From Planococcus citri (lineage: Eukaryota > Arthropoda > Insecta > Hemiptera > Pseudococcidae), in contig NC_088680.1 of NCBI RefSeq assembly GCF_950023065.1, positions 17,720,559 to 17,784,558 on the forward strand: DNA of 64,000 nt. Reading direction: 5' to 3'. Made by a program: the position numbers and the translations under genes. The notes beneath the pieces were generated by a model. That model searched no databases. It had not been told where the DNA came from and was given only the letters and a program-made list of their open reading frames with translations. How positions within the stretch are numbered: the stretch's first letter is position 1; every line of letters starts with the position of its first letter. Of this stretch, positions 46,585 through 57,502 are shown piece by piece.

Positions 46585-48465
46585 ATGTCCGTTAATCAAA
46601 CACTTAAAAGAAGCCGCATTGTCGATAGCAGCAACGATCCTTATGTTTATCTTTACAATGTACCATACTTGGAAGAAATAGTAGCATATGAAGTAGCTCG
46701 AAGAATGTGGTGCAGTGGTTTGGAGACGTTCCAGCTTGACAATGCGCAAGATAGTTCTCGTCTAGACCGTTCTGTACAGCTGATAAAGAACTTGAATATT
46801 CCTATTTGCATTAAAGATGTACTCCAAAATTACCTACGGGAAGTTGTCCGAAGTATTAAACGATGGGCAAAGCATTTTTTATTCTATATGAAATTTCCCA
46901 AGACATTTTCCAAATATCATTATGATATTCCTAGCATCGATCCAAACTGGTTGGTTTGGTCGATGAATGGTGAAATCGACTGTCTAAAAACCGCCAAAAA
47001 CATGCTACAAGTCGACTGTTTGACAAATGTGCACAAATTTATCATTATGAGCGCCTATTGCATGGAGGACGAAATGAATAAGTTTTCGTTGGATTCGCTT
47101 CCGGCAGATTTTTATGCAAATGTGCATCGTTACAACGGCTGGGTGTTTCACTATTGGATTTGTTACCTTAGAAATGAACCGGGTGAAGAGCTACATCGTT
47201 ACCGAGCCATGGCAGAGAATTTCAATATTCGTGATCGGTTCATCAACGAATACTTTTGGAGCCTTTTAGATACCGATGATCAGGTAGCTGTTGCCATACA
47301 TTTGATTTCTCTAGCTTACCGAAGCAAAGAGAAACAGAAATATGACCGATATTACGCCACCTGCACTCGCCTATTTTTTGGGCAAATAATTGCTAAAATG
47401 ACTCGCTATCAGCGACAACGCTTAGTTGAGGCTAATATGGGAATATATTTTTCCCTCGTGTACTCCAATTCTTCACGACATCTACTTCCCATTTGGAGAC
47501 GTTCTAAAAATGACGTTACAGAGAGAAAGTTTTCTATAATTATCGGCGAGCTATTGTTTCGTAGTAAACATAATCCTGTATTGATATCTTCATTGACTGA
47601 GATTTGGGATACTGCTTCTGATTCCCAGAGAAATTACCTAATTCACGACCAATTAGTACAGTTGTGCTCATACATTGATTTTTGTCTTCGCAGCGGCCCC
47701 AACCTTCTAGAATTTGTGAGAAAATTACTTCATCATTTCCCTTCAAATGAGAGAAAAGGGCTGATTTTCAAGGTAGCTGAAAGGCCTCGTTTTCACGAAT
47801 GTAGTTCCGAATCGTTCAACTATTTAGTGAACTCATTTTTGCCCAACTTCGAGGACCAATTGGCGCTGAAAGAATTCGTAATGCAGTCTGGCCATTTCAA
47901 AGAATATTTATATCGTTTGTTAATCCGTGATCAAGAGTATGAAAAATTCATTGAAAAAATAACATTTTTTTGTTCCGATGATGCAAGCGCTGTCCAAGTA
48001 TTCAAAGAAAAGTTGCTGAAAGAAATAGTAATACCACACTCTAGTGACGTTAGTCTCCTTACCAACATCAGTAAATGGAAAAAATTCAGCGAATTTATCG
48101 ACGAAACTTTTGAAAACGATCTTACCTCAAGACTGGTGGTGAAGAAAGGGTTCATATCGGAGATAATATGGGCCTCTGTCAAAAACTTAAAAATTTTTGA
48201 ACCCCGTCGTCATGATGAACTCGTTGATTACGTGAAAGTTCTTGAAATGGTATTTGTAGACGAAGAGTTGAAAAAAGTGGAACCTTCGTGCAGCTCCTTG
48301 TGCTCTGTCATGGGTATGAAGGTAACTATCCTTATTATGGAATATTTTAATCAAAACTATGCCGAAAAGTGTTCGAAGGACGATATCGAGAACTATAGGC
48401 GTAAATGCAGACAGCTACGACGATGGTGCAAGAGCATGATGTCTATAGAAAATTATTTCACATAA
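46585..48465 (+). CDS. Tandem family unit 3, full length (626 aa), unidentified
   Basis: A single coding exon preceded by a family acceptor (AAATTACAG at 46574) and ATCACTCAAG before ATG. No signal peptide or membrane span; the protein appears largely helical and charged. Conserved landmarks in order: YLYNVPYLEEIVAYEV (BC-box-like), IPICIKDVLQNYL (Cul2-box-like), IDPNWLVWSMNGEIDC, SAYCMEDEMNKF, WVFHYWICYLRNE, RYYATCTRLFFG, LTEIWDTASDSQRNYL, FHECSSESFNYL, LALKEFV and FIDETFENDLTSRLVVK. I do not recognise the family. Purifying selection is suggested by full ORFs in three copies, but I could not calculate substitution rates. Confidence 0.85.
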   Translation: MSVNQTLKRSRIVDSSNDPYVYLYNVPYLEEIVAYEVARRMWCSGLETFQLDNAQDSSRLDRSVQLIKNLNIPICIKDVLQNYLREVVRSIKRWAKHFLFYMKFPKTFSKYHYDIPSIDPNWLVWSMNGEIDCLKTAKNMLQVDCLTNVHKFIIMSAYCMEDEMNKFSLDSLPADFYANVHRYNGWVFHYWICYLRNEPGEELHRYRAMAENFNIRDRFINEYFWSLLDTDDQVAVAIHLISLAYRSKEKQKYDRYYATCTRLFFGQIIAKMTRYQRQRLVEANMGIYFSLVYSNSSRHLLPIWRRSKNDVTERKFSIIIGELLFRSKHNPVLISSLTEIWDTASDSQRNYLIHDQLVQLCSYIDFCLRSGPNLLEFVRKLLHHFPSNERKGLIFKVAERPRFHECSSESFNYLVNSFLPNFEDQLALKEFVMQSGHFKEYLYRLLIRDQEYEKFIEKITFFCSDDASAVQVFKEKLLKEIVIPHSSDVSLLTNISKWKKFSEFIDETFENDLTSRLVVKKGFISEIIWASVKNLKIFEPRRHDELVDYVKVLEMVFVDEELKKVEPSCSSLCSVMGMKVTILIMEYFNQNYAEKCSKDDIENYRRKCRQLRRWCKSMMSIENYFT

Positions 48466-49195
48466 AAATGTTTAAAAGAACTCAAAAACTGGTCAAGGAA
48501 TATGAAAATAATCAACATTGATCGGTATTTCACTATTTCTGGTATTCTTTTTTTTAAATTTTCAATTTTTCAAAATCGATGAAGTCATTTTTGCTTGTGA
48601 ATATGACTTGAAGCTAATTTAAGACGTTGATTTGCTACAGCAGTTAGGTATACCTAATTCATCACGTTTTTAAAAATTTGCCAATAATTTTAATTCAATT
48701 TACCTTTCCATGTAATTATACTTGTTCAATTGTTAGATATTAAAAAGGGATTAAATAAATTTTTTTACACTTTAGAATGTTTTTTTTTGAACTAGGCGCG
48801 TGATAAAAAAGAACCAAGTTCACAAATTTTTTTTACTTGGAATTATTCGTCGTCCTGTTTTGCGAAAAAGGACCCAATGCAAAACCACTTTCGAGCGGTT
48901 GAAAATTTGCAAAACGCTTTATTCCAAAATATTTCCTCACTTTCAAAAACCATATACCTATTTGTATCTTTCGATGTTTTGACTAAGGTAGGTAATTAAT
49001 GCGAGATTACCTCAAGGTGGAGCCTCAGTCAATTTTCCAGCTTTTTCTGGGAATTTTTAATTGCTTTGGAAAGGCCAAAAATTATCTTTACTAATTTATT
49101 CTAGTTTATGGGAAAATTGAGAGAACCAGAGAATTTCGACTTTCTGGAAAAGTCAGAAACCAACGTTTTAAATCGATAAGAACCAGCAGTCCATG
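48466..49195. other. Unit 3 3' flank and spacer
   Basis: Family 3' flank (ACTCAAAAACTGGTCAAGGAAT), the poly(A) candidate at 48754, and the dispersed repeat near 48910-48975. No gene. Confidence 0.5.
48754..48759 (+). terminator. Candidate poly(A) signal AATAAA of unit 3
   Basis: About 290 bases after the stop codon, in a conserved stretch that other units share with small changes (TTAAATAATTTTTTTACGC). Confidence 0.4.
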
Positions 49196-49576
49196 GTACA
49201 AATTAACCTACTTATAAGGACTTTGAATGCTAGAAGTAGTTTCTGATCCTTTGTTTCAGTTTATCAGTAATCGTTATTTCAATACAATGTGGTTGATATG
49301 AGAAATGTGTTTCAAGTATTCTGGGCGTATTGCTTAGAAGACGTCGTCGTTGATGCTTGATAAGATGATTGTGTCGTGTGTTTGTAATCGTGTAGTGTAT
49401 AGTCATTTGAAGCATTTTTAACTAAGAGGAAGACCTGTCTGGTGGTACATTAAAACGTCGTGCTCGTGTTTATTTGAGTGCCATGTTAGCTTAAACTAAT
49501 TTCGTGGTTCACTTTTTTTTTTTTTTGGAAGATTTGACTGACGATTTATTCGATTTCGAAATTCATATTGTTCATG
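49196..49576 (+). promoter_or_regulatory. Unit 4 promoter/leader block and noncoding exon 1
   Basis: Homologous block ending ATTGTTCATG with donor GTGAGT at 49577. It keeps the splice-formed upstream ATG. Confidence 0.65.
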
Positions 49577-50360
49577 GTGAGTAAATTTGTGATTGTATTA
49601 AAATAGGTTACCTAGGTAGGTATGTATTTTTATTGCTACTCGTAGCTAACTAAGAAGTACCTATTAGAATCATGTCTTACCTATATCAAATTATGCCTAA
49701 TTTTATGCAAAATTTTGACCTCCAATCCAACTAAATATAATTTTATCTAAATGAAGTAGTATGATCTGGACTTTAAAAAAATTATCTAAGCAGTCAATTT
49801 GGATGAATTTACAAGGCAATGAGATATTTTTTAAGCTCCAACTCAGAGTTACCTAGCTCTTTGCTTCATTCTTTTCAAAAAAAAAAAAAAAAAAATGAGA
49901 TGCAGACCGTCATAACAGATCACCTTAATGAAAATTTGCAATGAAATTTTGTCAACTTTTTGAAAAAAAATTTTCAAGACTCACAAAGAAAAAATTTAGA
50001 CCCAACATTTCATTCCATTTTTTTCACAACTTCGACTAAAACGAGGCATAATTTTTACATTACCTTAGCACCATAAAATTGGCATAAGGTAGGTACAAGA
50101 TCACATAAATATCGCCTAGTTTTCAATTTCGCAAAATTTCATTTTAAAATTTCGAAATTCATAAAAAAAGTTAATAAAAAACTGAAATTTTTAATTAAAA
50201 AATCTACGTTTCTGAATCAGGAGTAGGTAGGAAAAGAAGCTCTCTTCCGGAGGCACCATATGGGCTGAAATTTTTTCTGTATGATATTGAGGCTCGACAC
50301 AAACGTCTCTTTATGAAATATGATCCAAATGTTCTGGAATTTTTTTCTACATTCCCTATT

Positions 50361-51807
50361 GGGTCATTCCACCTCAACTCAACCAACGTTTTTGAGTCAT
50401 GTCCTTCGATTTCGCTCAAATTTTTTTTACAATATCTACCCACCCAGTAAGTAAGAAACCCGCAATCAGTTTGGTCCCAGCCGCCTCAGGGGATGGGTGG
50501 GGGGCCTTCCATTATTTTCACATTGCCTCAAGGTACTCAACTTCAGCAGCGCATCCCTCCAAAACTATGATACTTTGATCGTAACTAATTTCACAATTCG
50601 AAAGGGCATTGCATTTACAACTTTTTAAGCATTTTGAAATTTTCAAAAGTTGAAAGTTGAACTTTCAAATTGAAAGTTCAAATTTCAAAATGGCGCTGTA
50701 AGTGGGAGCTACCATTTAAGATTTTGAAAAAATTTCCATGATGTACCTTTTGATGCTTTTTCGAAATATTCTAGTTTCGAGATGGGATCTTTCAATGGAG
50801 GGAAGCACCCCCACCACCAATTTGGGGCAGAACTTTCAATAGAAAATCCGGGGCATGTGATATATCGAAATGTATGTTTTTGATGACGCTGAACGCGAAT
50901 ATGACGTTATATTTTTGATTGGACTCCATCCACGGCCCCCAGCACCTCCCCAAAGGGGGTAAAAGTTCAAAAAAGTGTTTTGTTCGTGCGACACATGGAA
51001 TAGTATGTTTTTGGTGACGCTGAAGACGAATATGACGTCAGATTTTTGATTGGACCAGTCCACAGCCCCCAGCACCTTCTCAAAGGGGCTAACCTAAAAA
51101 AAAAAAAAAAATGGTTAAATTCGTGTGATACATGAAATAGTATGTATTCGATATCGCTGAACACGAATTTAGCCATAGTTTTTCAAATCGACTTCACCCA
51201 TTGCCCCCAGAACCCCCCCCCCCCCCCCATAGGTAAAAGTCCAAAAAATTTTATTGTGGGCCGTCGATGGGGTCAAATCAAAAATCTGACGTCATATGTG
51301 TGTTCAGCTTCACCAAAAATATAGAATTCAATATATCACAATATGCCCCAAATTTTCTTTCGAAAGTTTCGCCCAAAATTGGGGTGGGGGTGCTCCTCTT
51401 CAATTGAGAGATCCCTTCTCGAATATTTCGAAAAAGCATCAAAAGGTACATCTATGGAAATTTTTTCAAAATTTTAAATGATAGCTCCCACTTACAGTGC
51501 CATTTTGAAATTTGAACTTTCAGTTTGAAAGTTCAACTTTTAACTTTTGAAAATTTCAAAATGCTTAAAAAGTTCTAAATCAGTTTTGATCAAAGTATCA
51601 TAGTTTTGGAGGAATGGGCTGCTGAAGATAAGTACCTCGAGACAATGTGAAAATAATGGAAGCCCCCCACCCATCCCCTGAGGGGGCTGGGACCAAACTG
51701 ATTGTGGGTTTCTTACCTACTAGATCGTTAGATATTGTAAAAAAAACTGAGCGAAATCGAAAGACATGACTTTCAAAATCGCCTTTTTTTGATTGAGTTG
51801 ACATGGA
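50361..51807. mobile_element. Long foldback element family A, copy 3, in unit 4 intron
   Basis: It starts GGGTCATTCCACCTCAACTC and ends GATTGAGTTGACATGGAA, with long inverted arms as in copies 1 and 2. The left neighbour TTTTTTCTACATTCCCTATT and right neighbour AAGCGACTAAATTTCAAGTT are family intron sequence. Comparison with units 3 and 5 shows about 50 bases of intron were lost at the insertion point and no target duplication is evident. It ends about 90 bases before the start codon. Confidence 0.85.
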
Positions 51808-51898
51808 AAAGCGACTAAATTTCAAGTTATCTTCCAACTCTAGGCTTCTGAAAACCACAACAATCATTTTATTTTTAATTACTTACAGATCACTCAAG

Positions 51899-53791
51899 AT
51901 GTCCTCTAAACAACCACATGAAGAAAACCGCATTGTCGATGGCAGCATCGATCCTTATGTTTATCTTTACAATGTACCAAACTTGAAAAAAATAGCATCG
52001 TATGAAGTAGCTCGAGGAATATGGTGCAGTGGTTTGAAGAAGTTCCAGCTTGACAATGCGCAAGATAGCTCTCGTCTAGACCGTTCTGTACAGCTGATAA
52101 AGGACTTGAATATTCCTAGTTGCATGAAAGATGTACTCGAAAATTACCTACGGGAAGTTGTCCGAAGTATTAAACGATGGGCAAAACATTTTTTATTTTA
52201 TATGGGATTTGCCCAGAGATTTTCCAAATATTATTATGGTATTCCTAGCATCGATCCAAACTGGTTGGTTTGGTCGACGAATGGTGAAATCGACTGTATA
52301 AAAACCGCCAAAAACATGCTAAAAGTCGACTGTTTGGCAAATGTGCATAAATTTATCATTATGAGCGCCTATTGCATGGAGGACGAAATGAAAAATTTTT
52401 CGTTGGATTCGTTGCCGGCAGAATTTTATGGAAATGTGAAACATTTCAACATTTCCAACGGCTGGGTGTTTTTCTATTGGATTTGTTACCTTAGAAATGA
52501 ACCGGGTGAAGAGCCAGGATACCGCGCCATGGCAGAGAATTACAATATCAACGAATACTTTTGGAGCCTTTTGAATCATACCGATGATAAGGTAGCAGTT
52601 GTTATACATTTGATTTTTCTAGATTACGGAATCAAAGTGAAACAGAAAGATGAGCGATATTACGCCACTTGCACTCGCCTATTTTTTGGGCGAATAATTG
52701 CTAAAATGACTTGCGATCAGCGTCAAAGTTTGCTTGCGACTAATATGGGAATATATTTTTCCCTCGTGTTGTGTTCCAATTCATCATCTCCACGACATGT
52801 ACTTCACATTTGGAGACGTTCTAAAGATGACGTTACAGAGATGGATTTTGTTATAATTATAGGCGAACTATTGTTTCGTAGTAAACATAATCCTGCATTG
52901 ATGTTTTCATTGACTGAGATTTGGGATACCGCTTCTGATTCCCAAAGAAATTACCTGATTCGCCACCGATCCCAGGCGTACTTCTGCTCATGCATTAATT
53001 TTTGTCTTCGCAGCCCCAACCTTCTAGAATTTGTGAGAAAATTACTCCATCATTTCCCTTCAGAAGAGAGAAAAGAGCTGATTTTCAAGGTAGCTAAAAG
53101 CCCTCGGTTTCACGAATGTAGTTCCGAATCGTTCAACTATTTAGTGAACTCATTTTTGCCGCACTTCGAGGACCAATTGGCGCTGAAAGAATTTGTGAAG
53201 CAGTCTCACCATTTCAAAGAATATTTATATCGTTTGTTAATCCGTGATCAAGAGTATGAAAAATTCATTGAAAAAATAAAATTTTATTGTTCTTATGATG
53301 CAAGCGCTATCCAAGTATTCAAAGAAAAGTTGCTGAAAGAAATATTTATACCAAAATGTAGTGACATTGGTCTCATTTTCAACTTTAGTAAATGGAATAA
53401 ATTCAGTGAATTTATCGACGAAACTTTTGAAAACGATCTTACCTCGAGACTGGTAGTGAAGCAAGAGTTCATTAGAAAGTTGATAACCGCCTCGTTCAAA
53501 AGCTTTAAAAATTTTCGACCCCGTACTCATGATCAACTCGCTGATTACGTGAAAATTGTGGAATTGGTATTTGTAGACGAAGAGTTTAAAAAAGTTAAAC
53601 CTTCGTTCGGCTCCTTGTGCTTTGTCATGGTTATGAACGTAAATATCTTTATTATGAAATATTTCAACCGAAAGTATACAGAAAGGTGGTCGAAGGGCGA
53701 TATCGAGAATACTTTGCGTAATTGGAGATGGTTCCGGCAATTCTACAAGATCACAATGTTTATTGCCCATTATAGAAGCATACACAAATAA
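51899..53791 (+). CDS. Tandem family unit 4, full length (630 aa), unidentified
   Basis: The start is the ATG at 51899, ten bases after the acceptor TTACAG; the frame is open further upstream only because it runs into the foldback element. The BC-box-like motif is NLKKIASYEV (residues 28-37) and the Cul2-box-like motif IPSCMKDVL (residues 72-80). Relative to unit 3 it has small indels, such as KHFNISNGWVF and a shortened NYNINEYFW where others read NFNIRDRFINEYFW. All conserved landmarks are present and the C-terminus runs to HYRSIHK. Close similarity to units 3 and 5 along the whole length suggests recent duplication or conversion. Function unknown. Confidence 0.85.
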   Translation: MSSKQPHEENRIVDGSIDPYVYLYNVPNLKKIASYEVARGIWCSGLKKFQLDNAQDSSRLDRSVQLIKDLNIPSCMKDVLENYLREVVRSIKRWAKHFLFYMGFAQRFSKYYYGIPSIDPNWLVWSTNGEIDCIKTAKNMLKVDCLANVHKFIIMSAYCMEDEMKNFSLDSLPAEFYGNVKHFNISNGWVFFYWICYLRNEPGEEPGYRAMAENYNINEYFWSLLNHTDDKVAVVIHLIFLDYGIKVKQKDERYYATCTRLFFGRIIAKMTCDQRQSLLATNMGIYFSLVLCSNSSSPRHVLHIWRRSKDDVTEMDFVIIIGELLFRSKHNPALMFSLTEIWDTASDSQRNYLIRHRSQAYFCSCINFCLRSPNLLEFVRKLLHHFPSEERKELIFKVAKSPRFHECSSESFNYLVNSFLPHFEDQLALKEFVKQSHHFKEYLYRLLIRDQEYEKFIEKIKFYCSYDASAIQVFKEKLLKEIFIPKCSDIGLIFNFSKWNKFSEFIDETFENDLTSRLVVKQEFIRKLITASFKSFKNFRPRTHDQLADYVKIVELVFVDEEFKKVKPSFGSLCFVMVMNVNIFIMKYFNRKYTERWSKGDIENTLRNWRWFRQFYKITMFIAHYRSIHK

Positions 53792-55225
53792 TCAGCATTG
53801 ATGGTATTTTACTATTTCTGGTACATATTCTTTTTTTTTAATTTTCAATTTTTCAAAATCGATGAAGTTATTTTTGCTTGTTAATGTTTTTAAAAACTTG
53901 TCAATAATTTTAATTCAATTTACCTTTCCATGTACTTAAGTACCTATTTGTTCAATTCTTAGATACTGAAAGAAAGTTGAATAATTTTTTTACTCTTCAG
54001 AATGGTTTTTTTTTTTTTATTGAAGTAGGTGCGTGATAAATAAGAGCCAAGCTCACAATTTTTTGTTTACTTGGAATTATTCCTCGTCCTGTTTTGTGAA
54101 AAAGGGCCCAATGCAAAACCACTTTTGAGCGGTTGAAGTATTGAAAGTTTATAAAACGCTTATTCTGAAAATACCTAATCATGCCTTTTGTTACCCACTC
54201 GTCAGTTCTTTTTTGGGGCCACGCTAATTCTGATAAGTTATAAGTCCATAATTTTTTCATCTAAAAATAATTGATTGTTGTCTTAAATATTTTAAACCAA
54301 ATTATCAAAGAAATCCAAGCAGAAAGTTCTAAAAAACAAAAATTTTTTAACTGAATTCAAAAATCCTTAATTTTTAAAACAATCATTGTAAGCAGTCATC
54401 TGAATTTCAACCTCTCCCCCCCCCCGCCAATTATAATTTCAATAATAATTTAATTTGGAAATTTTTAAAAAATACCTATGCCGCTGACTGAAACAAAAAA
54501 AATTAATGAATATTGATACTTGAGTATCACTGAAAAACTTCATTTTAAAAATTAAAAAAAGTAGGTGACTGTTAAGAAAAAAACATAGGTATTTTTATTC
54601 ATTTTTTTTTTCATTTTTTCACTCCAACGTTATATGTACATAATTTTACGTTTATGAAAATAGGTATCTACTCGTAAATTAGAAATCGTTTGAAAACGAT
54701 TAAAATCGTACCTACCTATCGGTAACTTATCTTTTTCAATCTAATTCTTGAAAAAATCAATAAGTAGGTACACAATAAAATTCTGAATGGGTATGATAAT
54801 AAAATTTAAAAATAAAATTGAAATTTTGATGGATCAAAATATCAACAAATAAATGAATAATTAAGTAAATAAATTTTGAATAAATTTTTAAAACCCCCAG
54901 TAAAACCAAAAGTAGTGAAACTAAAAAAGTTCATTTTACAAAATAATTTTTTTTCGAATTAATGAAAATAAAAAAGTCAATTCACAAATTCATATACCTA
55001 CTCAACAAATTTAAACAAATAATTTCAATATGAGAGTCAAGCTCACGAACTTTTTTCTTTGGAATAATTCCTCACCCTGTTATTGCGAAATAGGTGAGAT
55101 TTTGTTGTTGACCTAGGCCATTTCCATAATCACGTTATCAGTCAACAAACATCGCATTTCGTTGAATGGCAATTGAAAATTTGGGTTACTATCTACACGA
55201 TTTTCCCTACTACGTTAAATCGATA
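53792..55225. other. Spacer between units 4 and 5
   Basis: Begins with the family 3' flank; 54360-55200 is largely a duplicate of 44380-45220 (for example GCAGTCA(C/T)CTGAATTT, TTGATGGATCAAAATATCAACAAAT). No gene. Confidence 0.5.
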
Positions 55226-55581
55226 AGAACCAGCAGTCCATGGTACAAATTAACCTACATACTCGTATAAGGACTTTGAATGCAGGAACTAGTTTCTGAT
55301 CCTTTGTTTCAGTTTCAGTAATCGATATTTCAATACAATGTGGTTGGTATGAAAATTTTTTTTTGAATTATCCTTGATAAGATGATTGTGTGTTTGCAAT
55401 CGTAGTGTAGTCTTTTGATCCATTTTTAACTAAGAGGAAGACCTGTCTGGTGGTATATTAAAACGTCGTGCTCGTGTTTATTTGAGTGCCATGTTAGCTT
55501 AAACTAATTTCGTGGTTCACTTTTTTTTTTTGGAAGATTTGACTGACGATTTATTCTATTTCGAATTTCGTACTGTCCATG
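55226..55581 (+). promoter_or_regulatory. Unit 5 leader block with mutated splice donor
   Basis: Homologous to the other leaders, but the exon end reads CTGTCCATG followed by ATGAGG instead of GTGAGT. The invariant GT is lost, so the usual intron cannot be removed at this position. The downstream ORF is nevertheless full length. Confidence 0.65.
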
Positions 55582-56165
55582 ATGAGGAAATTTGCATCTG
55601 TCTTGAAATAGGCTACCTAGATATGTACATATGTATTTTTATTGCTAGCTAACTAGGAAGTACGTATTAGAATCATATCTTACCTATATCAAATTATAGG
55701 TATGTACCTAATTTTATGCAAAATTTTGACCTCTAACTAAATATAATTTTATCTAAATGAAGTAGTATGATCTGGACTTTGAAAAAATCATCTAAGCAGT
55801 AAATTTGGATGAATTTACAAGGCAATGAAATTTTTTTTCAGCTCCGACTCAGAGTTACCTAGCTCTTTGCTTCATTCTTTTCAAAAAAAAAATTGAGATT
55901 CAGACCAAAATATAATGGTTTGCAATAAAATTTTGACAACTTTTTAAATTTTTTTTTTCGAGACTCACAAACAAAAAATTTGGACTGAACATTTCATTCC
56001 ATTTTTTCACAACTTTGACTAAACGAAGCATAATTTTTAAATTACCTTAGCACAATAAAATTGGCATAAGGTAGGTAGGTACAAGATCACATAAATATCG
56101 TCTAGTTTTCAATTTCGCAAAATTTCATTTTAAAATTTAAAAATTCAAAAAAAAGACAAAAAACT

Positions 56166-57184
56166 TGATAGAGTGAGATTTGGCATAACTTGGTAAGAGG
56201 GAAATTACCTGAATTCCTGTTTACGTAATTGAGTTAAGAAATATTCCCTTAGGTAGGGAACATTTACCTTGCCCAGGATAGCTCAATACTTGGAGAGGTT
56301 TCAGTCATACCATCTACCCTTCACAGCAATAATCTCTGACCACCAATAAAACCCATAATATTTACACAAAAGTGATAATATGTTTATTGTTAGTCAGAAA
56401 TAATAATATAAATACACATCAAAAGGTCATAGAGTATAAAATAACTATAGGGTCATTTTATAATAAATAAAAGCTCTGGCTTCTACTTTACGACTCGCGT
56501 TAATGAATTAGACTATAATCAATATACTTTAATGGATAAAAGGCGGTAATTACATACCTTTGAAACTGTTTACAATTTCGGAATAAATGGTGACTTACTC
56601 ACCAAGCACACATACTGTCCACGTTTTCTGCCTTTTTCGGTGGCTGACCCCAATAATAGTCAGCAGCGGCAGAAATGTATTACACGAAGTACCCTTTCAG
56701 ACGAGAAGTATTTCAGATGGCTAGCAGGATCGGAGAATACCCATTGAGAACGCGATTAAATTCGATCAATTATTTAAGTCACGAAAACGAGAAACATTTT
56801 AACCACTAAGGGTGGGCAATATCTGAGAAAAAGGGGCTGAATGTCCCACAAAGGGGGACCTCGTATACCTACTCGCATCAACATAAAGTCACTTTTTGAC
56901 CAAAGAACCAGCTTTCCGGATTGCTGAGTCCAAAGATGGTTTGGCTCGCGTCCGCAACACTTTATATAGTATTTTCGGGTGCATCTTTCGATTCGTTCGA
57001 TGCGTTCAATGCGTTTGCTGCGCGCGATTACATTATAGCGACGTAGTAGGAGTAGCAATGTAGTAGGAGTTAACACATTACCTTACTTGCAGTTCTAAGG
57101 GAGTTACTTATTCTATTAATCATCTCTAGGGTGATGATTAATTTAATCATCGCTAAGGCAATGAAGGCATATTTCCTCATATCA
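56166..57184 (-). mobile_element. Probable solo LTR in unit 5 intron, TSD AACT
   Basis: This 1,019-bp insertion begins TGATAGAGTG and ends CATATCA (TG...CA) and is flanked by AACT on both sides (56162-56165, 57185-57188). The paralogous site in unit 4 (about 50180, AAAAAACTGAAATTTTT) has a single copy. On the minus strand there is a CTATATAAAG box (about 56960) and, downstream, an AATAAA (about 56382), which fits a promoter then a poly(A) signal within an LTR. No gag or pol lies inside or beside it. Confidence 0.6.
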
Positions 57185-57502
57185 AACTGAAATTTTTGAT
57201 GAAAAAATCTTTGTTTCTGAATTAAGTGGGGGGGGGGGAGCTCTCTTTCGGAGGCACCATGGACTCAAAATTTTTCTGTATAATATTAAGGTTTGACCAA
57301 ACGTCTCTTTATGAAATTTCATCCAAATCTTCTGGAATTTTTTTCTACGATCTCTATTATAAAATTTAGATAGTTAAAAATGTGATTGTTCCGTGAATCG
57401 AAATCAGTTAAAAGCGACTAAATTTCAAGTTTTCTTCCAACTCTTAGCTTTCTGAAAACCACAACAATCATTTTATTTTTAATTACTTACAGATTACTCA
57501 AG

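Noticed and set aside
51803..51898. Upstream in-frame start for unit 4 at 51803
   Set aside because: Those 32 codons cover the end of the foldback element and the splice acceptor; paralogues all start at the ATG ten bases after TTACAG.
53237..53785. 182-codon antisense ORF in unit 4 and similar ones in the other units
   Set aside because: Antisense to the conserved family frame; it breaks in the other units while the sense frame stays open.
56774..57076. 100-codon minus-strand ORF
   Set aside because: It lies entirely inside the probable solo LTR and crosses its TATA and R region; no protein family resemblance.
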